DNA of 64,000 nt from Cryptomeria japonica. Lineage: Eukaryota; Streptophyta; Pinopsida; Cupressales; Cupressaceae. A model generated the notes under the pieces. The model was not told the origin of the DNA. It did not search any database and saw only the letters and a program-made list of their open reading frames with translations. A program made the translations under genes and the position numbers. This document shows positions 32,940 through 45,239 of the stretch, one piece after another (position 1 is the first letter of the stretch; every line of letters starts with the position of its first letter). The stretch covers positions 760,829,148 through 760,893,147 of the forward strand of contig NC_081414.1 in NCBI RefSeq assembly GCF_030272615.1. The letters run 5' to 3'.

Positions 32940-34377
32940 TCATATCAAGTTTCTCATTTTCTTAACTTTTGATTTAGCAAATGTAGGAGTTGTCTCATTA
33001 CCTTCTTTTGGAGTGGGATGCTCTGCATGTTTTGATGATTTACCTTGAACAAAATTTCTTGGTGGAGTGCTTGGTCCTCCTAGATTTGGGTGATCAACGT
33101 GTTCTGCTTGCTCTTCTTCATTATTTGGTATTGGTGCTCCAATTGTGACTGATCTATCAATATTTCCATCCCATGCTTCTTCCTCCTTAAATATGACATC
33201 CCTGCTTGTAATCATCCCCTTTGAAAACGGGTTATATAGTCTGTAAGCTTTTGATTGCTCACTATAACCAATAATAATACATTTTTCACTGTTATCATCC
33301 AATTTTCTCCTTATTTTAGCTAGAACTAAAACATATGAAACACATCCAAAGATTCTTAGATGAGATACAGAATGTTTCTTACCACTTCATGCTTCTTGAG
33401 GGATTCTGTCTTTAACACTCTTTGTGGGACTTCTATTCAAAATGTATATAGCACATGCTACTACTTCAACCCAAAAATCATTAGATAATTTTTTAGCTTT
33501 TAGCATACTCCTTGCCATCTCCATTATGGTTATGTTTTTCCTCTCTGCTACACCATCCTGTTGTGGTGTGTACCTTGTTGTGAATTGTTTCTTGATCCCC
33601 TGATCTCTGCAAAAATCCAAAATTTCATTAGAACTATATTAACCACCTCTATCAGATCTGAGTACCTTGATGAAGAGTCCACTTTGTTTTTCCACCATTG
33701 ATTTGAACTCCTTAAATTTATAGAAAGCATCAGAATTCTCCTTCAAAAAATATATCCAAGTTTTCCTATTGAAATCATCAATAAATGTCAGAAAATATAG
33801 ACTTCCTCCTAAAGATGGGGTTTGCATTGGGCCATATATATCAGTGTGGACTAACTCCAAAGGCACTCTTTCCATATTTGAACTTCCTACAAGGAAGCTT
33901 TCTCTAAGTTGTTTTGCCATTATACAACTTTCACAAGAATTAGTAGATTGCATGATAGGCGGCAAACCTTTTACAATATTCTTCTTCTGCAATAAACTCA
34001 AGCCATCAAAATTAAGGTGTCCATACCTCAAATGCCAGAGCCATGTCTGGTCTAAAATTTCTGCCTTAAAATTAGCTTCCTCTATTCCATGCATCTGAAG
34101 GGGGAACATTCGGTTCTTGGTCATTTGGACCTTGGCAATCAACCTGTCACTAGGATTTCTATCCAAGATTGTGCAAACATCATTCTTAAAGAGAACTCTA
34201 TATCCTTTTTCAATTAATTGACCAACACTCATTAGATTGTGTTTTAATCTAGGCACATAATAAACATGAGGAATAAACCTTTTTTCTCCTTTTTTAGTCA
34301 ACACATTTATTACACCTTTCCCCATTACAGATACTACAATATCATTTCCCAATTTTATTTCAAATTTCACAGAATCA
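32940..34377 (-). pseudogene. Copia pre-integrase and integrase
   Basis: Pieces 34370-33639, 33620-33387 and 33302-32940 share one frame. The pre-integrase has HNLMSVGQLIEKGYRVLF and the zinc-binding WHLRYGHLNFDGL..CESC. The core has HTDIYGPM, FIDDFNRKTWIYFLK, VLRSDRGG and RYTPQQDGVAERKN (D, D, E). The C-terminal part is CIIIGYSEQSKAYRLYNP. Stops at about 33637, 33385 and 33303 break it. At 34377 the frame runs into the target duplication of the Tat insertion and continues at 50366. Confidence 0.8.
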
Positions 34378-34380
34378 TCT
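34376..34380. repeat. Target site duplication of Tat element, left copy
   Basis: CATCT here and CATCC at 50362-50366 differ at one base. Joining the Copia sequence across them restores codons for LDDSVKFEIK, which confirms the insertion point. Confidence 0.8.
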
Positions 34381-34405
34381 AGTAGACACCTAAAATTGTC
34401 CAGTC

Positions 34406-34645
34406 TAATTAAATAAATATCTTTATTTATTTAATTATTTTAAGCCTAATTCTTCTATTAGTTAAATAAATCTTTATTTATTTAATTAATTAATTTATCC
34501 TCTTCTAGCCTTATTTCTCATTCAATAAATACACTTATTTATTTAAATTACCCTTTTCCTAAATTAAATAAATATCTTATTTATTTAATTGATCTCACTT
34601 CCTCTATTAATTAAATAAATCTTTATTTATTTAATTAATTCATTA
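34406..34645. repeat. Array of five AT-rich palindromes in the Tat LTR
   Basis: Each has arms like AATTAAATAAATA facing TATTTATTTAATT (first: 34407-34419 with 34424-34436). Units follow about every 45-60 bp, near 34461, 34522, 34561 and 34612. The same array is in 49630-49830 and 54415-54645. Confidence 0.75.
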
Positions 34646-34802
34646 ACCTTTTCTACCCATGACACATGTCATTCATCTCTTAATTCATACACTACCGACC
34701 CTCTTATTATTTTCTTATTTTCTTTATCTATCCTCTAATCATAGCCGACCATTTATCTTTTACACCTCTCAATCTTATCCCTCCATTTCTTATAGTGTCT
34801 TC

Positions 34803-34810
34803 TATATAAG
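34803..34810 (+). promoter_or_regulatory. TATA box of the Tat LTR
   Basis: TATATAAG, also at 49992-49999 and 54809-54816 in the other two LTR copies. It sits about 360 bases before the LTR end, suitable for the U3/R boundary. Confidence 0.6.
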
Positions 34811-35175
34811 GAGATGCTTCCTTCATTATCAAACCTACCTAACTACTTGATCAATTGCACATTTGACTACACTACGCCTTTGCACTTTCATAATCAAGTC
34901 TACTTGCAACCACATCTCCGGTCTTTGTTGAGCTCTTGTGCACATAAAATTTGAGAGAAAATATATCAAGCAAGATCATTGGAGATAGAAAGAATGGAGA
35001 TCTAAAACCTATTGGACATGTGATGGTATAATCTTTGTGATTTCATTTGATTTTCATTGTCTTAGGTAATCTTCATATGTTATGGTGGATCTTTGTTGTT
35101 GTTAGGCTAGGGTTTTGTGGTTGAATCTATTTAGTATTTCAATATTGTTGTTATCCATTTTCACTGTATACATTT

Positions 35176-35195
35176 TGGCACACCCGGTGCGACTC
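35176..35195 (+). promoter_or_regulatory. Candidate primer binding site of the Tat element
   Basis: TGGCACACCCGGTGCGACTC begins four bases after the LTR end, where the primer site belongs. It is not the initiator-Met type. I cannot name the tRNA from memory. Confidence 0.5.
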
Positions 35196-37398
35196 TTGTC
35201 CCTTTTTGCATTTAACGTCCATGTTGCACATTTTGTGTTTTTAAGTTGCAGATCTGACATTTCTGACAACATTTTGATATTTTTGCATTTGCGTACTTTC
35301 GGATCGCATTTTTGGTTTTCTGCCACGTCTGTGACATTTGGAATCGCATTTTCATCCTCGACAGTATTGTATTTTTTTATTTTTTATTTTTTGCAGATTC
35401 TGAGAATCGCGTTTGTGGGGTTTTCAGGTGCGTCTGTGTCCAGAGGCCACGTCTGTGTTTTGGAGCCGCGTCTGTGTCTCATCTAATCACGTCTGCATCC
35501 AGAAGCAGTGTTTGTGTTTCTGATAATCATGTTTGTGTGCAGGTGTTTCATTTTGGGGTTTCATTGATTCAGTTTTTCAGCATTCGGATTTCAGATCTGG
35601 TTTATTTTGAGCTAACATTTTCAGATCTAGCTAACGAAATTGGTGCAGCTTGTCTTGAAAGTAAAATCATTTTGTCGAAGACCCCTATTTCACAAAGTCT
35701 TTTGGATCTAAAATTTACCTAACTTGTGTGCTTGTAGGAAGGGGTGAGCATTTGAAACAATCCAAACTACTAACAAATCTTTGTTGCAGGACCTTGGCAA
35801 GGGTTTTTGATCTTTATTGTGTGCTTTTTTTTTCATAGACTAGCAAATACTTCCATTGGTGCACTAAAATTGAACCATTGTCTTCTGTGTCTTGAGTAAT
35901 AGGCTCTTTTTGTTTCATCTTTAGAGGACCTGTCTCCCCATGTGGTCATTAGGACTACTAGTGAGGAGAAAATGACACAAGTTGTAGCAAAAGAAAAGTC
36001 ATCTTCTTCCAAACCACTATAAATAACTGTAGTCATGGTGAAAACTATGGATAACATGTGCTCATTAGTTCATACCGACACTATGTCTCTCCATAAACCT
36101 ATTTGATCAAATTTATTTGATCATTTGTACGGCGTAACCCCTACCGACAGGGAGCCTTCTATATTTATAGAGCTGAAAGTGCCGCATGTATGGCCACACA
36201 AGCAGATGCCCTTACCAGCACCTTTTTGTTTTAGAAGCCAAAATCCTTCTAGTTGTTGGGGCAGGAGGTCGGACCTCTGGTAGCAGCCCACACACATACG
36301 GTTCTTAGTAGAGATACAAAGTTCACCATGAGGAGTTTTTGTGGGGACTAATGCTTGGCTGCCCCGAGAAGTGAGTGTTGAGGGTGGAACCAGTGGAGTC
36401 AAGCATCTAAGTATCCACTTTGAATAGCGTAGCCTCAGGGGAAAATCCATGTGGGATCAACAACTATTGTCATGGCCAGCAATAAGAATTGTGCTTGACT
36501 TATTTTGAACAATCAAACATTCAAGACCAAACAGCAAAACATTGTGTCTTTTTCGCCTTCAAGTGTATGCAAAACAATTTTACATCAAATAACACACTTT
36601 TCTTGGAGTCTTTTTGAGTCTAAACACTTGCAAACATTGAGTCCTCATCAACACTGTGTCCACTTCTCATGAAAAAAAAGTCAAACATTCAAATTTGGTC
36701 ACAACAAGCAACTTCATAGATTGGAAAAATTACACAAAATTTGCAGAAGCACATCTGTGTTGTATAAATGTGTCTGTGAAGGGCAGAAACACGTCTATGT
36801 CTTTTGAGAAACATTTCATTTCCAACATCTTAAAAATGCATCTGTGTATGACAGAATAGAATCTATGTCATTTAAGCGCGTCTGTGAAGTATATAGGCAC
36901 ATTTGTGTTCAAGATTGAAAACTTTCATAATTCAGCAAACAAGAATGGTCAGTTTCAGACTTATTGAGCTTCCTAGGTTATCTCTCTGGGTTTTCATCTA
37001 GCATTTAACTTGTCTTTAGGTCTCACAAAGTCCATCATTGCTTTACACCTTACACTACATTCACATTTGTCTAAAATTGAGTAAAAAGGTCACTTGCTTG
37101 TCCTCATCATACTTTGTCAACACATTACATACAACAACATTTTGCTAAGTGCTCCCTCATCAAGGTCTATCACCTTTGGATCTCATTTGGTCTTACTTAG
37201 AGTCAAGGTTAACTTACCTCATCAAGAGAAACTATCATCTCTTTGGAAGCCACACCTACTCTACTACATACATACTTGGTCTTACACTTTGGACATTTCA
37301 AGTACACTTCAGATTCATTTACATTCCATCCAACTCTTGGTCTTCCATACTCTTTCCATTCTCATCTAGTCTCAAACATCTCGGTCAATACCTAGTTC
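35196..37398 (+). other. Tat element leader with repeated RCGTCTGTG motif
   Basis: This is a 2.2-kb leader between primer site and gag. The motif (G/A)CGTCTGTGT recurs at 35430, 35449, 35468 and 35489 (variant), and again with changes at about 36749, 36769, 36790, 36838 and 36879. A more GC-rich block at 36121-36460 carries an antisense 109-codon frame with several Cys (CVGCYQRSD, CLCGHTCG) that I do not recognise. No gag motif occurs here. Confidence 0.5.
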
Positions 37399-39416
37399 AT
37401 GGTTGAAACCCGTTCCCAAAAATCTAGGAGGGAAACTAAAGAGGCTCAAGAGTCCGTAAACATGAGTCTCTATGAGTATGACAATGATGTCTTTTTCAAT
37501 TCTGATCATAACACATTACCTGACATGGAGGCTTATAGAAACATTCTGGATGTTGAGAACATGGATACTACAAAAAAAAATGATACACACAATGACGACA
37601 TGGACAACATTTCTGTACATTCAGCAAAAGTGGAAGACACCATTATGAATCCCCATTTTAATCGATTGGTTGAGGAAATAATGAGGAGAGATAGACAATA
37701 TTTCTTACAAGTGATGGCACAAAGTGGAGCCAAGATACCTCATGATTTTGACATGTCTCAAAAATAATGGAAAATCGACCTTTGCAACAACCTCACCTCA
37801 ACATGGATCAAAGGAGGCCTAATAGTGGAGGCAATAGAGGGCCACATATGGTGCCCGAATCACCATCATCTTTGTTTTAAAAACTAGAGGTCCCATACGC
37901 ACATGGTCAAGCATATGATACTCACCTTCGCAGACCAATATAGAAGTCTTATGCAGAAAAATATGCTCAATCACATACCAATGCTGCTAAGGATCAACCA
38001 CCAAAGCAATTGGATATTCAAAGGCCTGCTCAAAATTTGGACACAAGGAAAACCCATGTCAAATTTGGGGGCAGCACACTAGAACAAACTCATGACATGC
38101 TCATAGAATATGGTATACATGGACAAAGAAGATATTCCATTCCTCAACATGACTCTATACCAAGTGGTCCTTATACGCATACGCGGCATCATTATAGACC
38201 TCCTCCATATGAACATGTGTATGATCAATATCATCCATATATGCAACATGCTCCTCCAATTGGTTCATCAAGCATGGGGTATGGTCCAAGAAGTCGATCT
38301 CCACCTAAGAGCAATTTGGAATGGCAAATCAAAGATTTACAAAAGAAAATGGAGGACATAAATACACCGAAGCCAACTTACACAATGAGAGACATATGTC
38401 CTTATCCATTTGACAAGAGCATTCCAATGCCTCCATTTCCTACACACTTTGTGACACCTAAGTTTCATAAGTATAGAGGCAAAGGGGATCCTAAGGCACA
38501 CATAAGATAGTTTTTCACAGCTTGCATTGAGGTAGCAGCAGAAGAGACATATTTGATGAGATTATTCCCACAAAGCTTAGGAGATCAAGCCATGGAATGG
38601 TTCTCTCAACTTCCACCTAGTATTAAGTCATGGGGTGACTTAGCTGAGGCATTTATCCAACATTTCTCCTACAACATAGAGACAGACATATTAGTCACTA
38701 CTTTGTGCAACACCAAACAAAGGGATGGAGAATCTTTTTCATCATTTTTACAAAGATGGAGGAATCTAGCCAGCCAATGCTCTTGTGAAATTCCACAAAA
38801 ACAAATGGTAGAGATGTTCACCCAAAATGTTAACAAGGACATTGGCTATGATCTAAGGAAAGCTTGTTTGTCCACCTTCAAGGATGTCATTGAAAAAGGC
38901 TTAGCAACAGAGAAGGTCCTAATTGAACAAGGAGTCATTAAGATATTCAAGGAAAACAAAGATGACTTTAAAGGAAAAGATAAGCCAAGATTTTGGAACA
39001 AAAACAAGAACACAGTCAATGATGGTTTTGTTGATGCCAATACAGTGTGACCCAAAATCATTTTTTCTGGATCAAGCTCTACAAACAATCAAGTGAATAC
39101 TCAAACAACTTCAAAGTCACGAGGGAAGTGCACTCCATTGGGAGAACCACTTGAGTCAGTTTTCAAGAAACTAGTGGCAAACAAAGTAATCACTATTCCA
39201 AATTTTCCTCCATATGAACCAAAGGTTAAACCAAATTCGTGGAATGATGATGAATATTGTGAATTTCATAAGAGCAAGGGTCACAAGACAAGAAATTGTC
39301 ATCAACTGAAAAACATCATACAAGATCTCATTGATAGAGGTGACATTGAGATTAAAGGACACTCATCCAATCAAGAACATGAGATGTTTAAGGAACCATT
39401 CCCAAAGCATGACTAG
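37399..39416 (+). pseudogene. Tat Gag
   Basis: It starts MVETRSQKSRRETKEAQESV at 37399. A frameshift near 37767 moves it to the frame kept from 38010 on. The capsid core reads LFPQSLGDQAMEWFSQLPPS, SWGDLAEAFIQHFSYN and RDGESFSSFLQRWRNLASQC. A zinc-binding CEFHKSKGHKTRNCHQL closes it. Nonsense codons at 38508-38510, 39048-39050 and 39414-39416 interrupt an otherwise uniform frame. The first fits CAG to TAG within HIRQFF. Confidence 0.8.
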
Positions 39417-40454
39417 GGAAAATCCAAAGCCACAGATGACCAAACCAACTATACCAGAGCATCCTATAACTATGATTCAACTATCAATCAAATCTTGATG
39501 GACAATTATGTTTCTACCATTATCATCAAGGACAAGACACCTGAGAATTCTACCCAAAGACCTAAGATTGTCCTAAAAGGTGTTGGATCTTCTTCTGAAC
39601 CTACCTCTGAATGTAATGTCACAACTTATCGAGGTAAATTCACTTTGCAAGATGCTCCAGCTAAAAACACCGCTTCTTCATCAACCAAGCCTAAGTATGA
39701 CCTTGTAGAATAGTTAGGGAAGACACCCGCGCTTATCTCCATCCTTGAGCTCTTACGCATATCCCCTGCACATAAAGCCATTCTTGACAAAACTTTGAGA
39801 GACACTGTCATTCCTACTGATCTAAACATGGACCAGTTTCAAGCCATAGTGGGATACCTTTCTATTCCACACTCTCTTACATTTACAGAAGCTGTTGACA
39901 CCTCCGTAAGTCAGCCACATAATGCACCATTACACATTGAAGCCTTCATACACAAACATCGAATAAAATAAGTCCTGATAGATGGAGGAGCAGGTTTAAA
40001 CATTTGTACATTGAGCACTATTAAATAATTGGGATATTCTAATAAAGTTGTGAATTCTACAAACAAAATTACCATCAAGGCATATGATGATGAAGAGCGT
40101 TCATCCAAAGGCATAGTCACCTTACCTCTCAGAGTCGGACCAGTTACAAAGGATGTGGTTTGTCAAGTCCTAGACCTGGATCTCACATACAATATATCAT
40201 TAGGACATCCTTGGATTCATGAAATGAGGGGAGTTCCATCTACATACCACCAATGCATAAAGTTTCCTCACAATGGAGTCGAAATAATAGTTAATGGTGA
40301 TCCCAATCCATTCATATACTGTAATAACTTGAGACCAAAAACTGAGATGATCATTCCCAATAATCGTGAAGTTGTTCCTTCTTCTGCATACATTGATCCT
40401 GAATCATTAAAACCTTCAACATCAAAACAAGGTGAGCTTAAAGGCAAATTTTAG
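39417..40454 (+). pseudogene. Tat retropepsin-type protease
   Basis: In the same frame as gag. The active site is VLIDGGAGLNI (near 39976). The flap and second half read DVVCQVLDLDLTYNISLGHP with WIHEMRGVPST, typical of Tat and Athila proteases. Stops occur at 39711-39713 and at the TAA codons near 39969 and 40026. Confidence 0.7.
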
Positions 40455-40712
40455 GACAAGGGCATGGGTGAATACACTCTGAATCAAACCATGTACTTAC
40501 AACAAGTCATGAATTCACCAAAAGAATATGGATGACCACATTCTAATAAGCGAGTATCCATCATTACACTTAAATGGGATCCTACAATCTTCCAAAAATG
40601 GGGTGAAGTGGAAGAAGAAGACCTATACAAAATGCTTTACTAAGACCCTGAAAATGATAAACAAGATCATATCAGCATACCATGTGAAAAGTATGGCAAA
40701 GGGTTCAATATC

Positions 40713-41207
40713 TTGCAAAAATTTGGGTATGATGGCAAAAGTCCTCTTGGATTAAGAAAAGAACGCATCATTAAACCTTTACAACCTGAATTGACATTCA
40801 AAAAGGAATGCACCAAAGGACTTGGTTACATGACTTCCAAGGTTCATACTCAAAAGACAGAAGAAACATTACAAATAAAAGCTACCAAAATTCAACAAGA
40901 GAATCGCTATTCCATAGACTCCAATGAATGGGAATGGGGTTTAGACAAATCCTCTAGTGACTATGAGCTCACCGAGGCATTTAGAGAACCAGGTGAACCA
41001 ACAAAAGAAGAGGAATTTAATAGAAAATTCAAAGTTGGTCAAGAAACAATCTCGGAGGATCTCATACAATCCTTGCCTCTAGGTCCTAGGTTGAAATCAC
41101 ATAGAATGAGAACAACTGTCCCAGAATGCGCTACTAGTGATGACAATTTGGAGTCGTTCATGATCGAGACTGATGAGGAGAGTGCCAATGATGACCTCGA
41201 TAACTAG
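40713..41207 (+). pseudogene. G-patch-like segment between protease and RT
   Basis: The frame starts just after a stop-rich stretch and reads QKFGYDGKSPLGLRKERIIK and TKGLGYMTSK. Two glycine-rich turns with aromatic neighbours resemble a G-patch, a short RNA/protein-binding motif known after the protease in some retroelements. A long acidic linker follows (SDDNLESFMIETDEESANDD). Confidence 0.5.
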
Positions 41208-42689
41208 CTCGACATACCTGAATATAACTGCATCTTCACTCTTAGCCCTGCTAATTTTGAAGACATCAAAGGCCTTCCCCTTGTTCACCACCAACTTATT
41301 GACTGGGACCATGAAGGACATGCATAGTTGGACACATTCCAAAATGATGAAGCTTTTATTGACTATCTAGGCATACGAGAGGATCTTCCCCCTCGAGACC
41401 ATAAAGCGAGATACACTATAGAACTCAGCAGCGTGGTATATTTTGGTGAGGGTGTCAAGCCTTCTAGTCACAAAAATATAAAAATAAAAACAAATCAAGG
41501 GTCTTATGGTGAAAACCACATTGTGGCATTGTCTAACCCCAAAAAAGTAAAAAGAAAGGATGTATCTGAGGGCGAAAACCTCTCTGAGGCACCCGAAGAT
41601 GGAAGGCTCAACATTCTCCAGACATCATATGAAGAAAAGTCATCCATGTTGGTAGAAGAGACTATCAAAACAAACATTTTCATAGAAGAAGTTCCACACA
41701 ACATATTCCTGGCTCAATCTTTGACAGAGACAGAAAGATCAAAGTTCATAAGTTTCTTCACAGAATGACAAATCAACTTTGCATGGTCATATGCTGATAT
41801 GCCTGGATTGGATCCAGATTTGGTAATGCATCATTTGACAGTTAAACCGAGGGCAAAACCAGTGAAACAGAAATTGAGAAAGATGCATCCACAAGTGGCA
41901 TTATTAGTCAAAGTAGAGCTTGAGAAATTATTGGATGTCAGATTCATACACCCAATTGATTATCCTGAATGGATCTCCAGCTTAGTGCCTATCAGTAAAC
42001 TAGATCATAGCATCAGAATATGTATAGATTTCAGAGACATCAACAAAGCTTGTCCTAAGGACGATTTTCTATTACCAAATATTGACTTGATTGTTGATCT
42101 CATAGTAAGTCATGCGATGTTATCTTTGATGGATGGATTCTCTAGTTATATTCAAATAAAAATTGCATCCGAGGATCAGCACAAAATGGCATTTACTTGT
42201 ACTTGGGGAAACTTCTGCTGGAATGTCATGCCCTTTGGGCTAAAGAATGCAGGCACTACATATCAAAGAGCCATGACTACTATCTTTCATGATCTCATGC
42301 ACGTTACTGTGGAAGATTATGTTGATGACCTATTGGGAAAATCAATAGACATAGATACACATTTGGACATACTTTCAGTCATCTTTGATCGGTTGGAAAA
42401 ATATAAAGTCAGATTAAACCCCAAGAAATGTGTCTTTGGAGTAACCTCCGGGAAACTCCAGAGATTCATTGTCTTAAAAAAAGGAATTGAAGCCAATCCA
42501 ACAAAAGTCAAGGCCATCCTAGAGATGCAACCACCAAGAAATTTTAGTCAACTTCGATCTTTGCAAGGGAGACTCCAGTCCATACAAAGATTCATAGCAC
42601 AACTTGCAAATAAGTGTAATCCTTTTCAGCACTTGCTACATAAAAACATCAAATTCAAATGGGATGATAATTGTCAACAAGCTTTTTAG
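41208..42689 (+). pseudogene. Tat reverse transcriptase
   Basis: The linker (41328-41768) leads to RT proper from 41799. Blocks: KLRKMHPQVALLVKVELEKL, RICIDFRDINKACPKDDFLL, LMDGFSSYIQIKIASED, MPFGLKNAGTTYQRAM and the catalytic VEDYVDDLL (Y-V-D-D). The thumb has LNPKKCVFGVTSGKLQRFIV. Stops at 41205-41207, 41325-41327, 41766-41768 and 42687-42689 are the only breaks, with no frameshift. Confidence 0.85.
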
Positions 42690-44000
42690 ACACTCAAAGA
42701 TTATCTCCTAAATCCACCCATTTTGATGCCACCAATCCCAGATCAACCCCTATTACTATACATATTAGCTACTTCAACAGCACTAGGGGCACTCTTAGCA
42801 CAACAAGTTGTTGAGGGCAAAGAAAATGCAGTATACTATATTAGTCGCATATTGGTAAGATATGAGCTAAACTACACACCAATTGAACATGCATGTCTCG
42901 ATGTGGTCTTTGCTTCACAGAAATTATGACATTACATGCTAACTCATAAGACTAAGTTGGTTGCAAGGATCGATCCATTGAAATACCTTCTCAATAAAGC
43001 AACGCTTACTGGGTGACTAGCCAAATGGGTGATGCTCCTAAGTGAATTCGACATCGAGTATGTGGATAGAAAAGCAATAAAAGGACAAGCTATCGTAGAT
43101 CAGTTAGCAGATGCTCCCATGTTAGATGATGTTCCTCTAATTTTAGAATTTCCAGATGAATCCATTTTAACAGTGTCACATGCAAAGCCTTGGCAACTAT
43201 ACTTTGATGGCTCATACACACAGTATGGGGTAGGTGCAGGCATCCTCTTCATAACTCCTCAAGGGGATTCTATACCAAAATCATATCGATTATCATTTCC
43301 CTTCACTAATAACATAGCGGAATGTGAGGCATTAACAATTGGATTACGGATTGCAGTTCAATGGAAGATCCAAAAACTTCATGTTTTTGGGGACTCTCAA
43401 CTTGTAATTCATCAAGCAACTAATGACTACCAAATAAAGGATGAGAAATTAATTCCCTATAAAAGAATGGTGGATGACTTGAAACAACAGTTCACGAAGA
43501 TAGACTTTGAGCAGATACCAAGAGAGCAGAATCGAGCCGCAGATGCCATGGCTACAATTGCTTCACTAATTGATCTACCACCGGATGAGACATGCTATGA
43601 GTTCTTGGTGGATAACCTTTTGGCTCCCTCATATGAAATCACTCCTACTGAGATGATATGTGTTGTTGGTCTTGAGTCCCAGTTATACGGTTCCATTTTT
43701 GCATACCTTCGTGACAATACCCTACCTCTTGATCTATCCAATAACCAACGTAGCACTTTCATTCACCAATCTTCTCGATACATTATTTTAGCCAATATCC
43801 TATACCGTCGAGGTCTAGATGGCACTCTTCTTAGATGTTTAGAAAGAGACGAAGCTCAGATTGTGTTACATGAAGTACATGAAGGGATATGTGGTCCACA
43901 TTCTAGTGGTCCTCCCTTAGCCAAGAAACTCATCAGAACTAGATATTACTGGCCCAACATGGAAAAAGACTCATATCAGTTTGTCAAGAAATGTAAGTAG
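42690..44000 (+). pseudogene. Tat tandem RNase H domains and integrase zinc domain
   Basis: The first RNase H reads LLYILATSTALGALLAQQVV and AVYYISRILVRYELNYTPIE, the degenerate one of the pair. The second, from about 43190, reads WQLYFDGSYTQYGVGAGILF, NNIAECEALTIGLRIA, VFGDSQLVIHQ and REQNRAADAMA, with D, E, D, D visible. It therefore looks like the active archaeal-type RNase H. The integrase HHCC domain follows: LHEVHEGICGPHSSGPPLAK with YYWPNMEKD and C-K-stop-C. Stops at 42927-42929, 43016-43018 and 43998-44000. Confidence 0.85.
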
Positions 44001-44939
44001 TGTCAACTTCATGGAGACCTCGTCCATGCACCAGCACAAGAACTTCAACTAATTGTGACTCCTTGGCCATTCTGTCAGTGGGGACTCGATCTCATAGGCA
44101 AGATTCACCCTCCATCTTCCAACTATCATAAATTCATCATCATTGCCATAGAGTATTTCACAAAATGGATCGAAGCCATGCCTCTCACACAAGTCACTAG
44201 AAAACAAATTGCTACATTCCTCCTCAACTATATCATTTGTCGATACGATATTCCTGTTTCCATCATCACCAATAATGGGCATCCCTTCAAAAATTAGGAT
44301 GTTAGGGAGCTCTGTGACCGCTTCCATATTAACCATCATTTCTCCACACCTTATTACCCCCAAGGTAATGGTCAAGATGAGGCGTCTAATAAAACAATCC
44401 TTAAAATCTTGAAAAAGACAGTCGACGATGTTGGTTGTAATTGGCATATCCAACTTAATCCTGCACTTTGGGCTTACCGCACAAGCGTTTGCACACCTAC
44501 AGGAGCTACACCCTATTCACTTGTCTATGGCACTGAAGCTATCTTGCCTATTGAGGTTGAGTTACCCTCTTTACGAGTCTCTTTGCAAAACATTATCAGT
44601 GATGAAGACTACATGGTGTCTCGCTTACAAGAACTTGAACTATTGGATGAACGAAGACAAACTATTTTTAATCATCTCAAGGCTTATCAACAACAAATGA
44701 GTCATAGCTACAATCATAAAGTCAAGCCTCGCACATTTGAGGTGGGTGACCTGGTTCTCAGAGAAAACCCCAAAAATCAGCAGGACAGAGAGAAGAAGGG
44801 AAAATTCAAACCAAATTGGCTTGGTCCCTACATTATCACAGCAGCCTATGGATCCAGTGCATATCAGCTCTCAACCATAGAGGGTGAACCTTTTGAGGAT
44901 CCTATCAATAGCATGGACCTCCGTACATTTTACACATAG
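44001..44939 (+). pseudogene. Tat integrase core and C-terminus
   Basis: Core: WGLDLIGKIHPPSSNYHKFI, IEYFTKWIEAMPL, a DNGHPFKN-like block reading NNGHPFKN (the second catalytic Asp changed to Asn), and STPYYPQGNGQDEASNK. The C-terminal part has PYSLVYGTEAILPIEVELPS and the KFKPNWLGPYIITAAY module. It ends at TAG 44937-44939. A nonsense codon lies at 44295-44297. Confidence 0.8.
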
Positions 44940-45094
44940 CTCTTCAGAGTATCCCAATTTAAAAATACAAAAAAAATCAAAAATTTCAAAATACAAAAAA
45001 ATCATTACTTGGTGAAAACCTAGCAAACAGGTGCCTTGTGACACAAAAAAATAAAAAATAAAAAAATAAGTAAAGAAAAACATTTCATCCAAAG

Positions 45095-45160
45095 GTGAAA
45101 ACCACTTCGGTGGTGCCCTAGGCAAGTGCCATGGTGAAAACTGGGTCACCAGCACCATGC
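45095..45160 (+). repeat. GGTGAAAAC repeats with a cUUCGg hairpin
   Basis: Just after pol, GGTGAAAAC occurs at about 45011, 45093 and 45132. After the second, ACCAC-TTCG-GTGGT (45101-45114) forms a five-pair stem with an extra-stable cUUCGg tetraloop as RNA. Confidence 0.6.
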
Positions 45161-45239
45161 GTAGAGACATCGCTCCTCCCTCCTTCAGGATTCCACCTCA
45201 TCCTTTCACTTTGCACACACGCACAACCTATCCATTCAT

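Larger units (their letters stand above)
34381..35172 (+). repeat. 5' LTR of Tat element (792 bp)
   Basis: It starts AGTAGACACC (consensus probably TGTAGACACC, from comparison with the solo copy TATAGACACC) and ends ACTGTATACA. Five AT-rich inverted repeats fill 34406-34645. A TATATAAG box lies at 34803-34810. The other LTR copy and the solo LTR at 54391 match closely. Confidence 0.85.

Noticed and set aside
35115-35722. ORFs in the Tat leader (35115-35486, 35312-35722)
   Set aside because: Frames overlap each other, start inside the LTR and show no domain. Probably chance.
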